From: Archilochus colubris
Taxonomy: Eukaryota; Chordata; Aves; Apodiformes; Trochilidae
Length of the DNA: 64,000 nt
Direction of reading: 5' to 3'
Assembly (NCBI GenBank): GCA_023079485.1
Contig: CM041102.1
Location: 1,497,269-1,561,268 of the forward strand
Every line of letters begins with the position of its first letter. Position 1 is the first letter of the stretch. The translations under genes were made by a program, and so were the position numbers. Below, piece after piece: positions 11,210 through 23,830 of the stretch. The notes under the pieces are model-generated. The model was not told the origin of the DNA. It was given only the letters and a program-made list of their open reading frames with translations, and did not search any database.

Positions 11210-11640
11210 GATGCTGGGTGGGAAACCCGGCTCTCCCCTTTCCTTTCGGCATATAAATCTCCGTCTCGTTTAACCACCTGGTTCCTGGAACCGGGCCCTG
11301 AAAAAGGCAAAGGGAAAGCGGAACAAACGTCCCCTGCCTGCAACCAGCCCCTCCCCGCCGGGATCCATCCCTCTGACAAGTCCCGAAGCTGCAGCTGGGC
11401 AGGAGCCGCAGCCGATCCCAGGATCCCGGCACACAGCTGGCTGCGATCCTGCCTTTTCTCCTGGAGGAAAGCTCCAGCTTTAATGCGATGTCAACATGAG
11501 CAGCTGGCTGAGGAAATGCAAATTGAAGCTCCATTTGGGAGCAGCCGAGGCCGCTGCAGGCGGCCGGCACGGAGCTGTGTGTGGCTGCGGCCCGGCGGGA
11601 CGGGAGAGGGACCGGGCAGGACGCTGGGGCTGTGCCATGG
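11210..11640. promoter_or_regulatory. Small second CpG island with octamer and TATA motifs
   Basis: About 430 bp with roughly 25-30 CpGs, well above the surrounding desert. It contains a plus-strand TATAAAT (11252-11258), the palindrome GGTTC-CTG-GAACC (11280-11292), E-box-like CAGCTG sites and a perfect octamer ATGCAAAT (11516-11523). It lies about 3 kb downstream of the SOX9 3' end and directly abuts the polypyrimidine tract. It may be a promoter of a noncoding RNA or an enhancer. Overlapping open frames on both strands look like CpG-island by-products. Confidence 0.4.
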
Positions 11641-11756
11641 GGCTCCCCAGGCCTGCTGGGAACTTTCCCCCCATTCGTTAAAAAACAAACAAACAAAAAA
11701 AAACCGAACCTAAACCCCCCCCCCCCAACACCCCAAAATTGCCGCCCCCCCCCTCT

Positions 11757-12196
11757 CTTTTAGTTTTTTTTTTCCTCTTTTTTTCTCTTCTTTTCTCTTT
11801 TCTCTCTTCTCTTCTCCTCTTCTTTTCCCCCTTTTCCCCCCTTTCCCCCTTTTCCCCCTTTTCCCCCTTTTTCCCCTTAATCCCCTTTTTCCCCTTTTTC
11901 CCCTTTTTCTTTTTCCCCTTTTTCCCCTTTCCCCTTTCCCCTTTTCCCTTCCCTTTCCCCTTTCTCCCTTTCCTTCTTCTTTCCCCTTTTTCCCCTTTTT
12001 CCCCCTTTTCCCCTTCCTTTCCCCTTTCCCCTTTTTCCCCTTTTTCCCCTTTTTTCCCCTTTTTCCCCCTTTTTCCCCTTTTTTCCCCTCTTTTCCCCTT
12101 TTCCCCCTTTTCCCCCTTTTCCCCCTTTTCCCCCTTTTCCCCCTTTTCCCCCTTTCCCCTCTTTCCCCCATTTTCCTTTCTTTTTTTTTTCTTTCT
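11757..12196. repeat. Polypyrimidine tract, (TTTTCCCC)n-like
   Basis: About 440 bp of almost pure pyrimidine on the plus strand, built from imperfect TTTTTCCCC/TTTTCCCCC units of 9-10 bp. Fewer than ten purines interrupt it. The long Phe/Pro/Ser-rich and Lys/Gly-rich open frames are by-products. Confidence 0.97.
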
Positions 12197-13189
12197 GGAT
12201 TGATTTAAAAAGCCAGATTATCACTGAGCCAAACCCCAGCACTGCAGAAGAGACTGCAGCCAGACACAGCTTATGCCCCAGCCCTGTGGCTTGCTGGGGG
12301 GGGGATCCCCTGATGCCCCCCACCCTGCCATGGCCCTGCTGCACATCTGTCCCCTCAGCCGCTCTTATCTGCTGCGGCTCAAACCTGCCCTGCAGCATTG
12401 TCAAGAGTTCCTTTGGATTCAGTTATTTATTTATTTATTATTTTTTTCCTTCACAAAGTGCCCTGAAGCTTTGCAGCTTTCTCAGCATTTTTTTCCCCCC
12501 TCTTTTGGTGTGTGTCCCCCCCTCTCAGGCCCAGCCCAGCCCCCCCGGAGTGGTGGGTGGGCAGGAAGGGGGGGAAGCTGCCTGGGGGATCCATGTCCAA
12601 CGTGGCTTCCCCGAATGGAGGCCAAGAGCATGAGAGCCCACACCATAAGTAAACAGCACAGAAATTACAGGTCCAGGGTGGGGTCATGAGCTTTGCTCTT
12701 TGGGTTTCTTGCAAGGAAGAGATCCCTGGGATGTTTCCGGCTCTGCCCCACTCCCACCCAGTTCTCACTGCAAGTTTGCAGGAGATGCAAAGCATCCCAC
12801 CTGGCTGAGACCCCCGGAGTGGCTGGCAGGCAAAGGCTGTCCCATTTTTGGGATATATTCCAGGATTTTGCTGGGGAAGAGCCCAACGCACCCACCCGAG
12901 CATCAGAGAGCCATTACCCGCTGTGCGGCGTTGCCTGCAGCCAGCTTGGGGTAGCTATAAGGCTGCCAAATTTGTTGTTTGAGGCTCATGGGTGCTTCCT
13001 CTCCTCCATACCACCAGTAGCTGTGTTTGGGTTTTGTTGTTTTGGTTTTTTTTTCCAAAAGAGCAGCAAAGCCAAAACTTGCAGCGGGCAAAGTCCGATG
13101 GGGGGCAGGGGGAACCCGCTACGTGCTGCGGGAAGCTGGTTGGGAGCGAAGCGTTCCCAGCAGCCACAGTGCCTGATTGCACAGGTAAA
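12197..13189. other. Intergenic, nothing recognised
   Basis: Unique, moderately CpG-bearing sequence between the polypyrimidine tract and the NK-site element. Overlapping open frames on both strands have no family resemblance. Confidence 0.6.
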
Positions 13190-13320
13190 TAAATAGTGAC
13201 ACTGACCCTAACTGATGCACAGAGTCAATGAATCCCTTTCACTTAATTGGCTTAAGTGTTACTTGTAGTGAGAGTAAATATTTTACAACGCTGCAGAGCC
13301 TTTGCCTCGCAGTCCTGAGC
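13190..13320. promoter_or_regulatory. Candidate element with palindromic NK-homeodomain pair
   Basis: CACTTAA (13240-13246) and TTAAGTG (13252-13258) form a perfect inverted pair separated by TTGGC. Each half is an NKX2/NKX3-type core (TTAAGTG). AATAAATAGTGACACTGACC and GAGTAAATATTTTAC flank it. It lies 1.3 kb beyond the SOX9 poly(A) site and no repeat family was recognised. Confidence 0.4.
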
Positions 13321-13623
13321 TCCCCGTGCTCCGCGCTGGGGCTGCAGCCAGCCCCGAGGTGAGCAGCCTGGCTGCTGTGGGGATCAGAAAGGGGATTTTC
13401 CATCCAGGAAAAGAATTGGGAGAGAGAGTAAAATGTCAGCAAACTAGTGCTTAATTCGCTCGGTCTGATTGGGTTTATTCACACAGCCTCTGCTCTGGGT
13501 TGTGGCCAGCCCGAGGTGTCCCGTAGCCAGGCTGGGCTCAGGGCGTGGGGCTGCTGGGTGTAAACTGTGTCTTCCACTCAGTCTGGGTTGAGTTATGGTA
13601 TTTTTGCAGAAAATTTTAGGTGT

Positions 13624-13842
13624 CATAGAATCATAGAATTGGCTGGGTTGGAAGGGACCTCAGAGATCATCAAGTCCAACCCTTGATCCACTCCTGCTGC
13701 AGTTCCCAGCCCATGGCACTCAGTGCCACATCCAGGCTCTTTTTAGATATCTCCAGACACAGAGAATCCACTACTTCCCTGGGCAGCCCATTCCAATGTC
13801 TGATCACCCTCTCTGGAAGGAAATTCTTTCTAAAATTCTGTC
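13624..13842 (-). mobile_element. CR1 LINE 3'-end fragment
   Basis: The plus strand opens with CATAGAATCATAGAATTGGC and GGTTGGAAGGGACCTCAGAG, the reverse complement of the CR1 terminus. It continues through the AGTGCCACATCCAGGCTC and GGCAGCCCATTCCAATG blocks. It is relatively well preserved, hence a younger insertion than the others here. It lies about 720 bp beyond the SOX9 poly(A) signal, in the same orientation as the gene. Confidence 0.95.
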
Positions 13843-14564
13843 ACTAGTCCCTCGGAGGGGACCCCTGCGGACTCGTGCTGTCATCAGTGTCACCTCTGCA
13901 GTGGTGCAGAGAACTGGTGAAGCTCAGCACAGCTGTGACCCAGGGGTACAGGGGAGTACAGGGGGAGGTGGAAGAGCCCTGGGCTGCCCGAGGAACCCCG
14001 AGGAGCACTGGGGTTAGAGACCCCAGTTTGGGATGAGTTTGGGATCTGGGTGCTTCTTCCCAGGCTCTCTGGCGTGGCTGTGCTGTATCTGTGGGAGAGC
14101 AGGGTGTGGGGACAAGCAGTGACATTGATCTTTGAGGATGACATGTGTGCCATGATCAGGGAATTTCAGCTTTTGTTTGTTTTTTTACTTTGGTGAGAAT
14201 TTAAGTGGTTTTGACAGAACAACCTGAAAGCCCCCACCCCCTTCCTTGGCAGCTCCTCTGCCCCCAGTGCTCAGCATCCTCCCAAATCCGGGAGCAGCCA
14301 ACCCACTGGTGACAGTGTTTGGGAAGAGCTGGAGCTCAGTTGTCACCTTTGGAGTGAATTGTCAGTCTGGCCAGGTCTGGTTTTGTCCATCTCTGAACTC
14401 TCCTGTTTCCTGAGCATCTGCCCAGTGTCCCTCTGAGGTCTGGGCTCAGGCTGATGAAAGCTGAGGGACACCCCAAGCCCCATCAGTGAAACCATCCTGG
14501 GGTTTCAGTGAGGCTCTGGAGAGGCTTTAAGGCTCTAATGAATCAGAGGCTGGTGGGTGTTTAA
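13843..14564. other. Intergenic spacer between CR1 and the SOX9 3' end
   Basis: GC-balanced unique sequence immediately past the SOX9 cleavage site. No feature recognised. Confidence 0.65.
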
Positions 14565-16562
14565 CTTTTAATACAATGTATATTTATTGCAAACAATAAT
14601 ATACAAAAAAAAAAAAAAAAAGGTAAGTTTCACAAAAAGAAAGATCTTGCAAACAAACCAAAAAAAAACTTACCTAAAGACAAAATATGATTTAAATGAC
14701 AGGTCTTTTAAGTTACAGAAATACTTTAAAAAGATCTGCTTTTATACAGAAATAGAAAGATGCCATATTATAAGAGTGCTTTTAAGATTTCTTTTTCTTC
14801 TACTGAACCCCTAAAAAAAAAAAAAAAAGTTAACAAATATATCATTTTTTTTTAAATAAAAAAAAAAGTCCGCTGTCTTTTTTAAAAAGCAATCCTTAAC
14901 TGTTCAGCCACACCTTCACCAAAGTCAGTGTCCCCACCTCAAGCCAGTTTTGGGGGTGGAAGGCTAAAACGGTGCTGCCCCGTGGGGCCTTGGGTCTCGT
15001 CCTCGCACGAGCTCGTGTGTCCCAGAGAGCTGAGGCAGAAAACAAGGCAAATGATTCAGTGATCCGCTACATTTGCAATCTTTAGTTTGTACAATTTCTT
15101 TTTTTTTTTTTCTTCTTCCAGTTTATCCTTAAGAGAGAGAGAAAAAAAAAAAAAAAAAAAAAAGGGAAGAGCACAAGTTTGTACAAACCCAGGACACAGA
15201 TTCCAAAAAGAATAATAATAAAAATAATAATAATAATAAAAAAAAAAGAATTAAAGAGATAAATAAAGGACTGGTTACAGTTTAGACCATAATTTAACAG
15301 GCACGGTTACCTTCCAAATAATGCTCCCACAAACGCAATCACTTTTGAAAGGACTTGAAGCAGAAGGGAGATTTAACCAAACAGACAGAAAAGAATGGTG
15401 ATTAAAAACTGCTCTTCTCACAAAATAAATAATTTAAAGTAGCTGTGATGTCCTGTAGCAGAGAGGAGCCCCTGGATGGGGTTTGCATCAGGGGGGGTTG
15501 CTTGGAGGGGGTCAAGCTCAACCCCCCCAACCCCAGGGAAGGGCAGAACTGGGGACCAGTGATTATCCCAGGGCTGATTTTAAGGCTTCTCAACAGCACT
15601 TTGGGCTGGTTTTCATTTTTTCTTTATTTTTTTTTTTTTAAATCTTTTTGTTTTTCTTTCTTAAGGCTCAAGGTTATTAAAAAATAAAGTTAAGAAATCT
15701 CCTCCTGGCTGGTTTTGCTATGAGTTAGAAAAATAAAGCCTCTCCCATGCTTGTCCCCACTCAATCTCAGCTCGTGTCTCCCCTGCTGCAGAGCTGCCCA
15801 GCTCTGGGCTGGCCCCTTAACAGAGCTTTGTTCCCAGATAAAAACACGCCCTTTTGCTTCTTTATTTTTAGAGAAAAAAAGACACTTATCTATACAAAAA
15901 TACCTCTGACTGCAAGAAAACCTAGGACTGCTCCACTAAGTGTTGTGGGGTTTTTTTAGCTGTTGGAAAAATAAGAGCATTTTAAAAAAAAAACAACCTC
16001 TAAAAAACATGTATAAATCCCCTCAAATTGGTAACGATTCATACACAGTACATACTAAAAAATATTTAAAATAGAGAATATTCCTCACAGAGGACTCTTG
16101 AGTTCTCTTCCTCCCCCCCCCCTTTTTTTTTTTTCTTCCATTTTTTTTTTTTAATTACTGCTAAAAAAAAAAAAATCATTACAAAAGTCCAGAGAACAAG
16201 ACAGCTGAGCTGGTTGGTTAGAAATCAGAAATCTCATCTCCACACCGTGCCCGGGGAGCAGAGTTAAAGTCCAATCCTTGGCAAGTCTGTACCGAGTTGT
16301 GTCGGGCCCCTTCCTGGAGGATGCTGTAGTGCAGAAGGCTCTCTCCTCCCCGCCAGCTTTCACTTGAGCGTCTCTGATTAATTATTATTTTGTTTCAAAG
16401 AAGGAAAAAGTCTGAGAGAGGTCTCTGTTCTTCTCTTTGCTTCTTTCGTGCTTGCTTTATGATTAATTTTTTTTTCAACTATTAATGTTGTCGATGACTG
16501 TTTTATCAATTTATTAATATTATTAATTTTTGTTTGTTTGTTTGTTTTTATTGGCAATGGCT
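14565..16562 (-). other. SOX9: SOX9 3' untranslated region
   Basis: About 2 kb of AT-rich sequence between the stop codon and the terminal poly(A) signal. It contains AU-rich ATTTA-type motifs on the minus strand (near 15424-15436 and 15261-15267), long A/T homopolymers and an AAT-type microsatellite (about 15209-15240). The part around 15,900-16,060 closely resembles the human SOX9 3' UTR as I remember it, including the minus-strand block AATGCTCTTATTTTTCCAAC. An AATAAA also occurs just after the stop (near 16551-16556) but is probably not used. Confidence 0.85.
14583..14588 (-). terminator. SOX9: SOX9 poly(A) signal AATAAA
   Basis: The minus strand reads GCAATAAATATACATTGTATTAAAAG. The AATAAA is followed 10 nt later by ATTAAA (14572-14567), so cleavage is expected within roughly 14,555-14,575. 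Beyond this point the AT-rich 3' UTR character stops and ordinary GC-balanced desert sequence begins. Confidence 0.75.
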
Positions 16563-20099
<3,537 letters not shown>

Positions 20100-20121
20100 G
20101 GGGCCCGCTCCGCGCCGCGGG

Positions 20122-20129
20122 AATAAATA
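20122..20129 (-). promoter_or_regulatory. SOX9: SOX9 core promoter TATA-like box (TATTTATT)
   Basis: The minus strand reads AGTATTTATTCC within otherwise very GC-rich DNA, immediately downstream of the CCAAT boxes. The distance to the start codon (about 450 nt) fits the known SOX9 leader length. Use of a TATA-type element with CCAAT boxes agrees with what is known of the mammalian SOX9 promoter. Confidence 0.7.
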
Positions 20130-20163
20130 CTCTGCGCGGCCATTTCAGCTCCGGAGCCCTCAG

Positions 20164-20168
20164 CCAAT
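20164..20168 (+). promoter_or_regulatory. SOX9: Proximal CCAAT box (plus-strand CCAAT)
   Basis: CAGCCAATGG on the plus strand, about 35 bp upstream of the TATA-like box. CAGCCAAT with a GG flank is a good NF-Y site. It pairs with an oppositely oriented copy about 39 bp further upstream. NF-Y control of SOX9 through CCAAT boxes is reported for the human promoter. Confidence 0.65.
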
Positions 20169-20202
20169 GGGAGGGCGGCCCCCGGGGGCTGGCGCGCTTC
20201 CC

Positions 20203-20207
20203 ATTGG
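20203..20207 (-). promoter_or_regulatory. SOX9: Distal CCAAT box (minus-strand CCAAT)
   Basis: Plus-strand CCATTGGCTGAG gives CAGCCAATGG on the minus strand, the same 10-mer as the proximal box but inverted. Both copies share the CAGCCAATGG core, which suggests selection for NF-Y binding. Confidence 0.65.
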
Positions 20208-20222
20208 CTGAGCAGCCGCCGA

Positions 20223-20233
20223 GGGGCGGGGCC
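20223..20233. promoter_or_regulatory. GC box (SP/KLF type) upstream of CCAAT boxes
   Basis: GGGGCGGGGCC on the plus strand, a canonical SP1/KLF site about 95-105 bp upstream of the TATA-like box. Further similar sites (for example GGGGGCGGGG near 20625-20634) lie in the CpG island upstream. Confidence 0.6.
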
Positions 20234-20760
20234 TGAGGGGCGCGCAGCGGAGCTCCGCACTGCGCGGGGGATGGGGATGCGGAGGGGGGGGGGGGATGGG
20301 GTGGAAAGGGCTGCGGGAAGAGATGCGGGAGATTTGCGCGGGTGCGCAGCGGTGCGCGCTCCCTCCCACCCCTCCTCCTGAACCCTCTGGGTTTCCCGGG
20401 AGGTGCGGAATGGGAGGTGCGGAGTGGGGGGGGACACGCACGCAAACGGCGGATTTGCCGCGGAGAGGAGAGCGGTGTCTGTGTGGGTCTGTGTGTCCCC
20501 TAAACACACACCCGCACCCCGCGGGCGCGGAGCGGCGGTGGGGGAGCGCGGCGGTGGGCGCGGAGCAGAGCGCGGTGCGCGGTGCTGTCCAGAGGGGGCG
20601 CCAAAGGCCCAGGAACGGCGCGGAGGGGGCGGGGAGCGCTGCGCGGGGCGGGGGGGGTTCCGCACTCTTCCGCGCCCCTCCGCGGCGCCGCCTCCGCCGG
20701 GGCTGTGCGTGGGGCAGGCAGAGGGGTGTGCGGGGCACCTAAAATACCCCCAAGCCCGAA

Positions 20761-22179
20761 AGCTTTCTTTTTTCTTTTTTTTTTTTTTTTAGGGGGTGGG
20801 TGCTCTCCGGCGCGTCCCACCCGCGCCCATCCCCGGCGCATCGCGGCTGCTCTGCCCGTCCCACGCATGTCCCGTGGGAGCTCTCTGCTTGTAGAAGTGA
20901 CTGTCCCAGCGGGCAGGGCTCCACTCATGCCATCCAATACCTCACATATCACCCCCCCTCCTCCCTTTTTTTCCTTTCTTTCTTTTTTTTTTTTTTTTTT
21001 CTTTGGTCTTCCCTGATTTTTTTTTTTTTTCTCCTAATTTCTATTTTCCCCCCTCCTTACAACATTATCTCGCGGCCCCCATCTTGTCCCCCGCGGCGGC
21101 CTGAGGACTGGTGACAGACTGAGCTCTGTGCCTGGCTGAACCCTCTGCTGGAAAGGGAAAGAAAGTTGGGAGGTTTCCTCCTCCCCGAAAAAGAAAAAGT
21201 TTTGCAGAGTTGACCAACTCTGATAATCCAAACGTAACAACAAAACCAGCAAATAAATAAGCCCTCTGAGCTTCCCGGGGTCATCTCTCGATAAATACAA
21301 CTATTTCTCTCTAGAACGAATCATCCAGGATCTGCATTTTTATTTGCAAAGTGCTTTTCCGTGCGCCTCAGGATGGAATATCAGGGATGCTGGCAGGACA
21401 GGAGTCTTTATAGAGAGGGAGAGTAAAACAAATCTCATCTTTTAAAGCTTCCAGGCCAGGGGGGGTTTGGTGGGAACCCAATTTCGGCGCAGATGTGCAC
21501 GAAGCCGCTGTGAGCTCCGGCCCCGCGTCCCTCCCCTGCACGCTGGGCTCCACGAGTGTGTTTGCAGGAGGGGGAAGAGCCCTTCCACCAGTTCTCCCTT
21601 TACAAAATCCGCACGACATAATTTTTCATTTCAATTCGAGCGTTAAAGTTGGTGCTTTATCGAAGCTGCTTTAATTTGCTGCTTTAATTTGCAGCTTTTG
21701 TCCTCTTTGGATGGTCCTGGGGGCAGCGGCCGGCTGGGGAGCCGTGCCCTGGTGTGGATCCCTGATCCCGATTGTCCCCTTTGGGTTAATAAGTTCCTTT
21801 TTTAAAGGTATTGGAAACGGCACATTTGGGAGAAAAAAAAAAAAAAAGTTAAAGAAAAGTTTAAAAGGCAGCAGGGGAAGGAGCTCTGAATAAATGCCTT
21901 TGAAAGCAATCTCCCTGGTAGACCCTGCTTGTCTTTGCTATCTTTGCCCTGATATTTTTTTTTTTTGGTGGGGTTGTATTTTTTTTTTTTTAATTTTTTT
22001 TATTTTTTTTTGTGCTTGCAAACTTTTGGAAAATAGTTTTTCTTTGGGTGAGTTGAAAGGTAAGTGTCCTATTTCCAGAGCCTTTGTCTGAAAGAAGAGG
22101 GGGGGCTGAAAGCAGCGAGTGCTTTTTTCTTCAGGAGCATTTGAGATTTCTTGTGCCTGCAACGCCACAGAGGCTTCTC
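20761..22179. other. SOX9 upstream flank, T-rich tracts and homeodomain sites
   Basis: T runs at about 20,770-20,790, 20,980-21,030 and 21,955-22,010. Unique stretches around 21,290-21,450 and 21,600-21,700 look regulatory. The latter contains two tandem TGCTTTAATTT copies (21,668-21,689). No coding potential. Confidence 0.55.
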
Positions 22180-22930
22180 AGAGCCTTACGTGGCTTTGCT
22201 TTGCTAAATATGCAGTAGTGAGGGGAAGAGATGGTGAGTTTTGTGGTGTTGTTTGCAGCAGGAAAGGTAAATTTAGAGGAAGTGTTAAAAGGAGATAATT
22301 CTGAAATATTTTCCCCTGGCAAATTTAACTCCAGGCTTGTGCATGAGTGGAACTCAGCTCAAGAAATCTCTTTTAATGTCTGTATTGGTTATAGGAACAT
22401 CAAAGATAACTCTGCAGTAGATTGTTCTTATCTCAGCTGGAGCTGCTGTCACAAAAACCTGAACAAATGTACCTGGAGGAGAAAAATCTGGTGACAACAG
22501 ATTGTTCCGTGGCTTTACTGCTGATTGGCAGAGATAACCACAAAAACAATCGGGGAGGATAATTGATTTAATGAAAAGTGTAATAATTAGAGCATTTTTC
22601 ATTCGGAAAGTCCATCTGCTGAAAGGGACTCTGCCTTTTCATTACAAAAGAATCTGTTTTAACAAAAGAAAGTGGTTTGACAAGTTTCAACAACAAACAG
22701 AAGAGAAATAGGAAAGAGCCTTCCAGTTATGTTATCGGGTGTAATTTTATAATTTCTGAATTATTATTTTTAATTCCCCTTCTCTGGGCTATTTAGACAA
22801 TACGGACAAGTTGATTAATCACAGTCATTTTGCAAAGCTGGAAGTTTCCTTTAAAGTGACAAGCTGTTGCTGCCTTTGTGTCAGGATGGAAGTTTTCTTT
22901 TCTTTTTAGGGAATTAACATTGTTTTCTCC
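22180..22930. promoter_or_regulatory. Candidate upstream SOX9 enhancer with SOX/GATA/RUNX/TCF motif cluster
   Basis: AT-rich, low-CpG, non-repetitive block 2.1-2.8 kb upstream of the TSS. Between 22,399 and 22,550 it contains ATCAAAG (TCF/LEF, 22399-22405), AGATAA (22404-22409), ATTGTT (22421-22426), TTATCT (22428-22433), an inverted ACAA/TTGT pair (22494-22505), AGATAA (22532-22537), the RUNX motif AACCACA (22536-22542) and AACAAT (22545-22550). Homeodomain-type sites such as TTGATTAATCAC (about 22811-22822) follow. The look of a conserved noncoding element is my judgement; no alignment was possible. Confidence 0.5.
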
Positions 22931-23389
22931 TAAGTGGCAAGCTCTGCTCTCCTGCAAGCTTTTTAGCAAGAAGCGTGTGAGTTCCCTGGCTGATGCTTTT
23001 TTGCCTTCCTTGTGCTAAATCAAATTCTCCCCCCCCCCTTTTTTTATTTTATTTTATTTTTTTTTTCACACCTCTGAGCAGAGTGGGAAGGAGACAGGAG
23101 GGTAGGGAATAACTGGGGTATTTTGGGGAGGTTTTCCTCCCAACCCTCACAGATAGATCCGATGGTGATGGGCTGGTATAAATTGTATTTTGTGGTATAA
23201 ATTGTATGTTGTGGGAGGCTGGGGGGTGTTGCTCCATCTCCCCCTGTGAGCCTGATGAAGTTCGCTCCTTCCTAAAGCCTCCTGTCCTCTCCTCCCCTCC
23301 CCAGGCCGGCTGAACCCCCCCCCACACCCAACCCCCCATCCAGGGGAGGCTGTGATGTCACCCGGTCCCCTCTGACCTCACACCATGCT
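22931..23389. other. Intergenic upstream of SOX9
   Basis: A C/T homopolymer near 23,030-23,065 and a duplicated GGTATAAATTGTAT motif around 23,174-23,207. No gene recognised. Confidence 0.6.
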
Positions 23390-23830
23390 GGATGCCCCCC
23401 CGGGGCAGTGAGAAACTCAAAAGAGAAGCTGAACATTGCTTCCCCACCCCGAGAAACATTTCCCCCGCTCCCCTTTGCCGCCGTGCGAAATGGGGACAAA
23501 CCCGCAAGGTTTGGGGTTGTCTCACAAAACAAAAAGCGTCCTCGCCCCGGGAAGCTGCTGCGGTGACACAGTGACACCTCCTCCCTTTGCTGGCAAAACT
23601 GTATTGATCCTCGATCGCTGGCAGACAACAGGAACACCAGACACAATCAGGGAATGAACTCGGGACCGGCCGGCCCGGGGCTCTATCGGGCCGGTCCTGG
23701 GGGTAGCCCCGGGCAGTTAATTGCAGGGTAATTATCGCTCACTCCTATAAAACCCCCTTCCCTCCCGGACAATGCCAGTTTATTAAAACAGAAGAATTGT
23801 TCTGGAGGGCTTTGCACACTCGGGGTTTTT
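23390..23830. promoter_or_regulatory. Candidate CpG-bearing element about 3.5 kb upstream of SOX9
   Basis: Locally CpG-enriched sequence with GC hairpin arms at 23663-23671 and 23689-23697 (GGACCGGCC / GGCCGGTCC). Homeodomain cores TTAATTG and GTAATTAT (about 23717-23735), a plus-strand TATAAAA (23746-23752) and SOX-type ACAATG (23769-23774) and ATTGTT (23796-23801) follow. It could be an enhancer or a minor promoter. No open reading frame is convincing. Confidence 0.4.

Noticed and set aside
11710..12404. Lys/Gly-rich and Phe/Pro-rich open frames of over 150 codons
   Set aside because: They are direct translations of the polypyrimidine repeat and would be open for any sequence of this composition.
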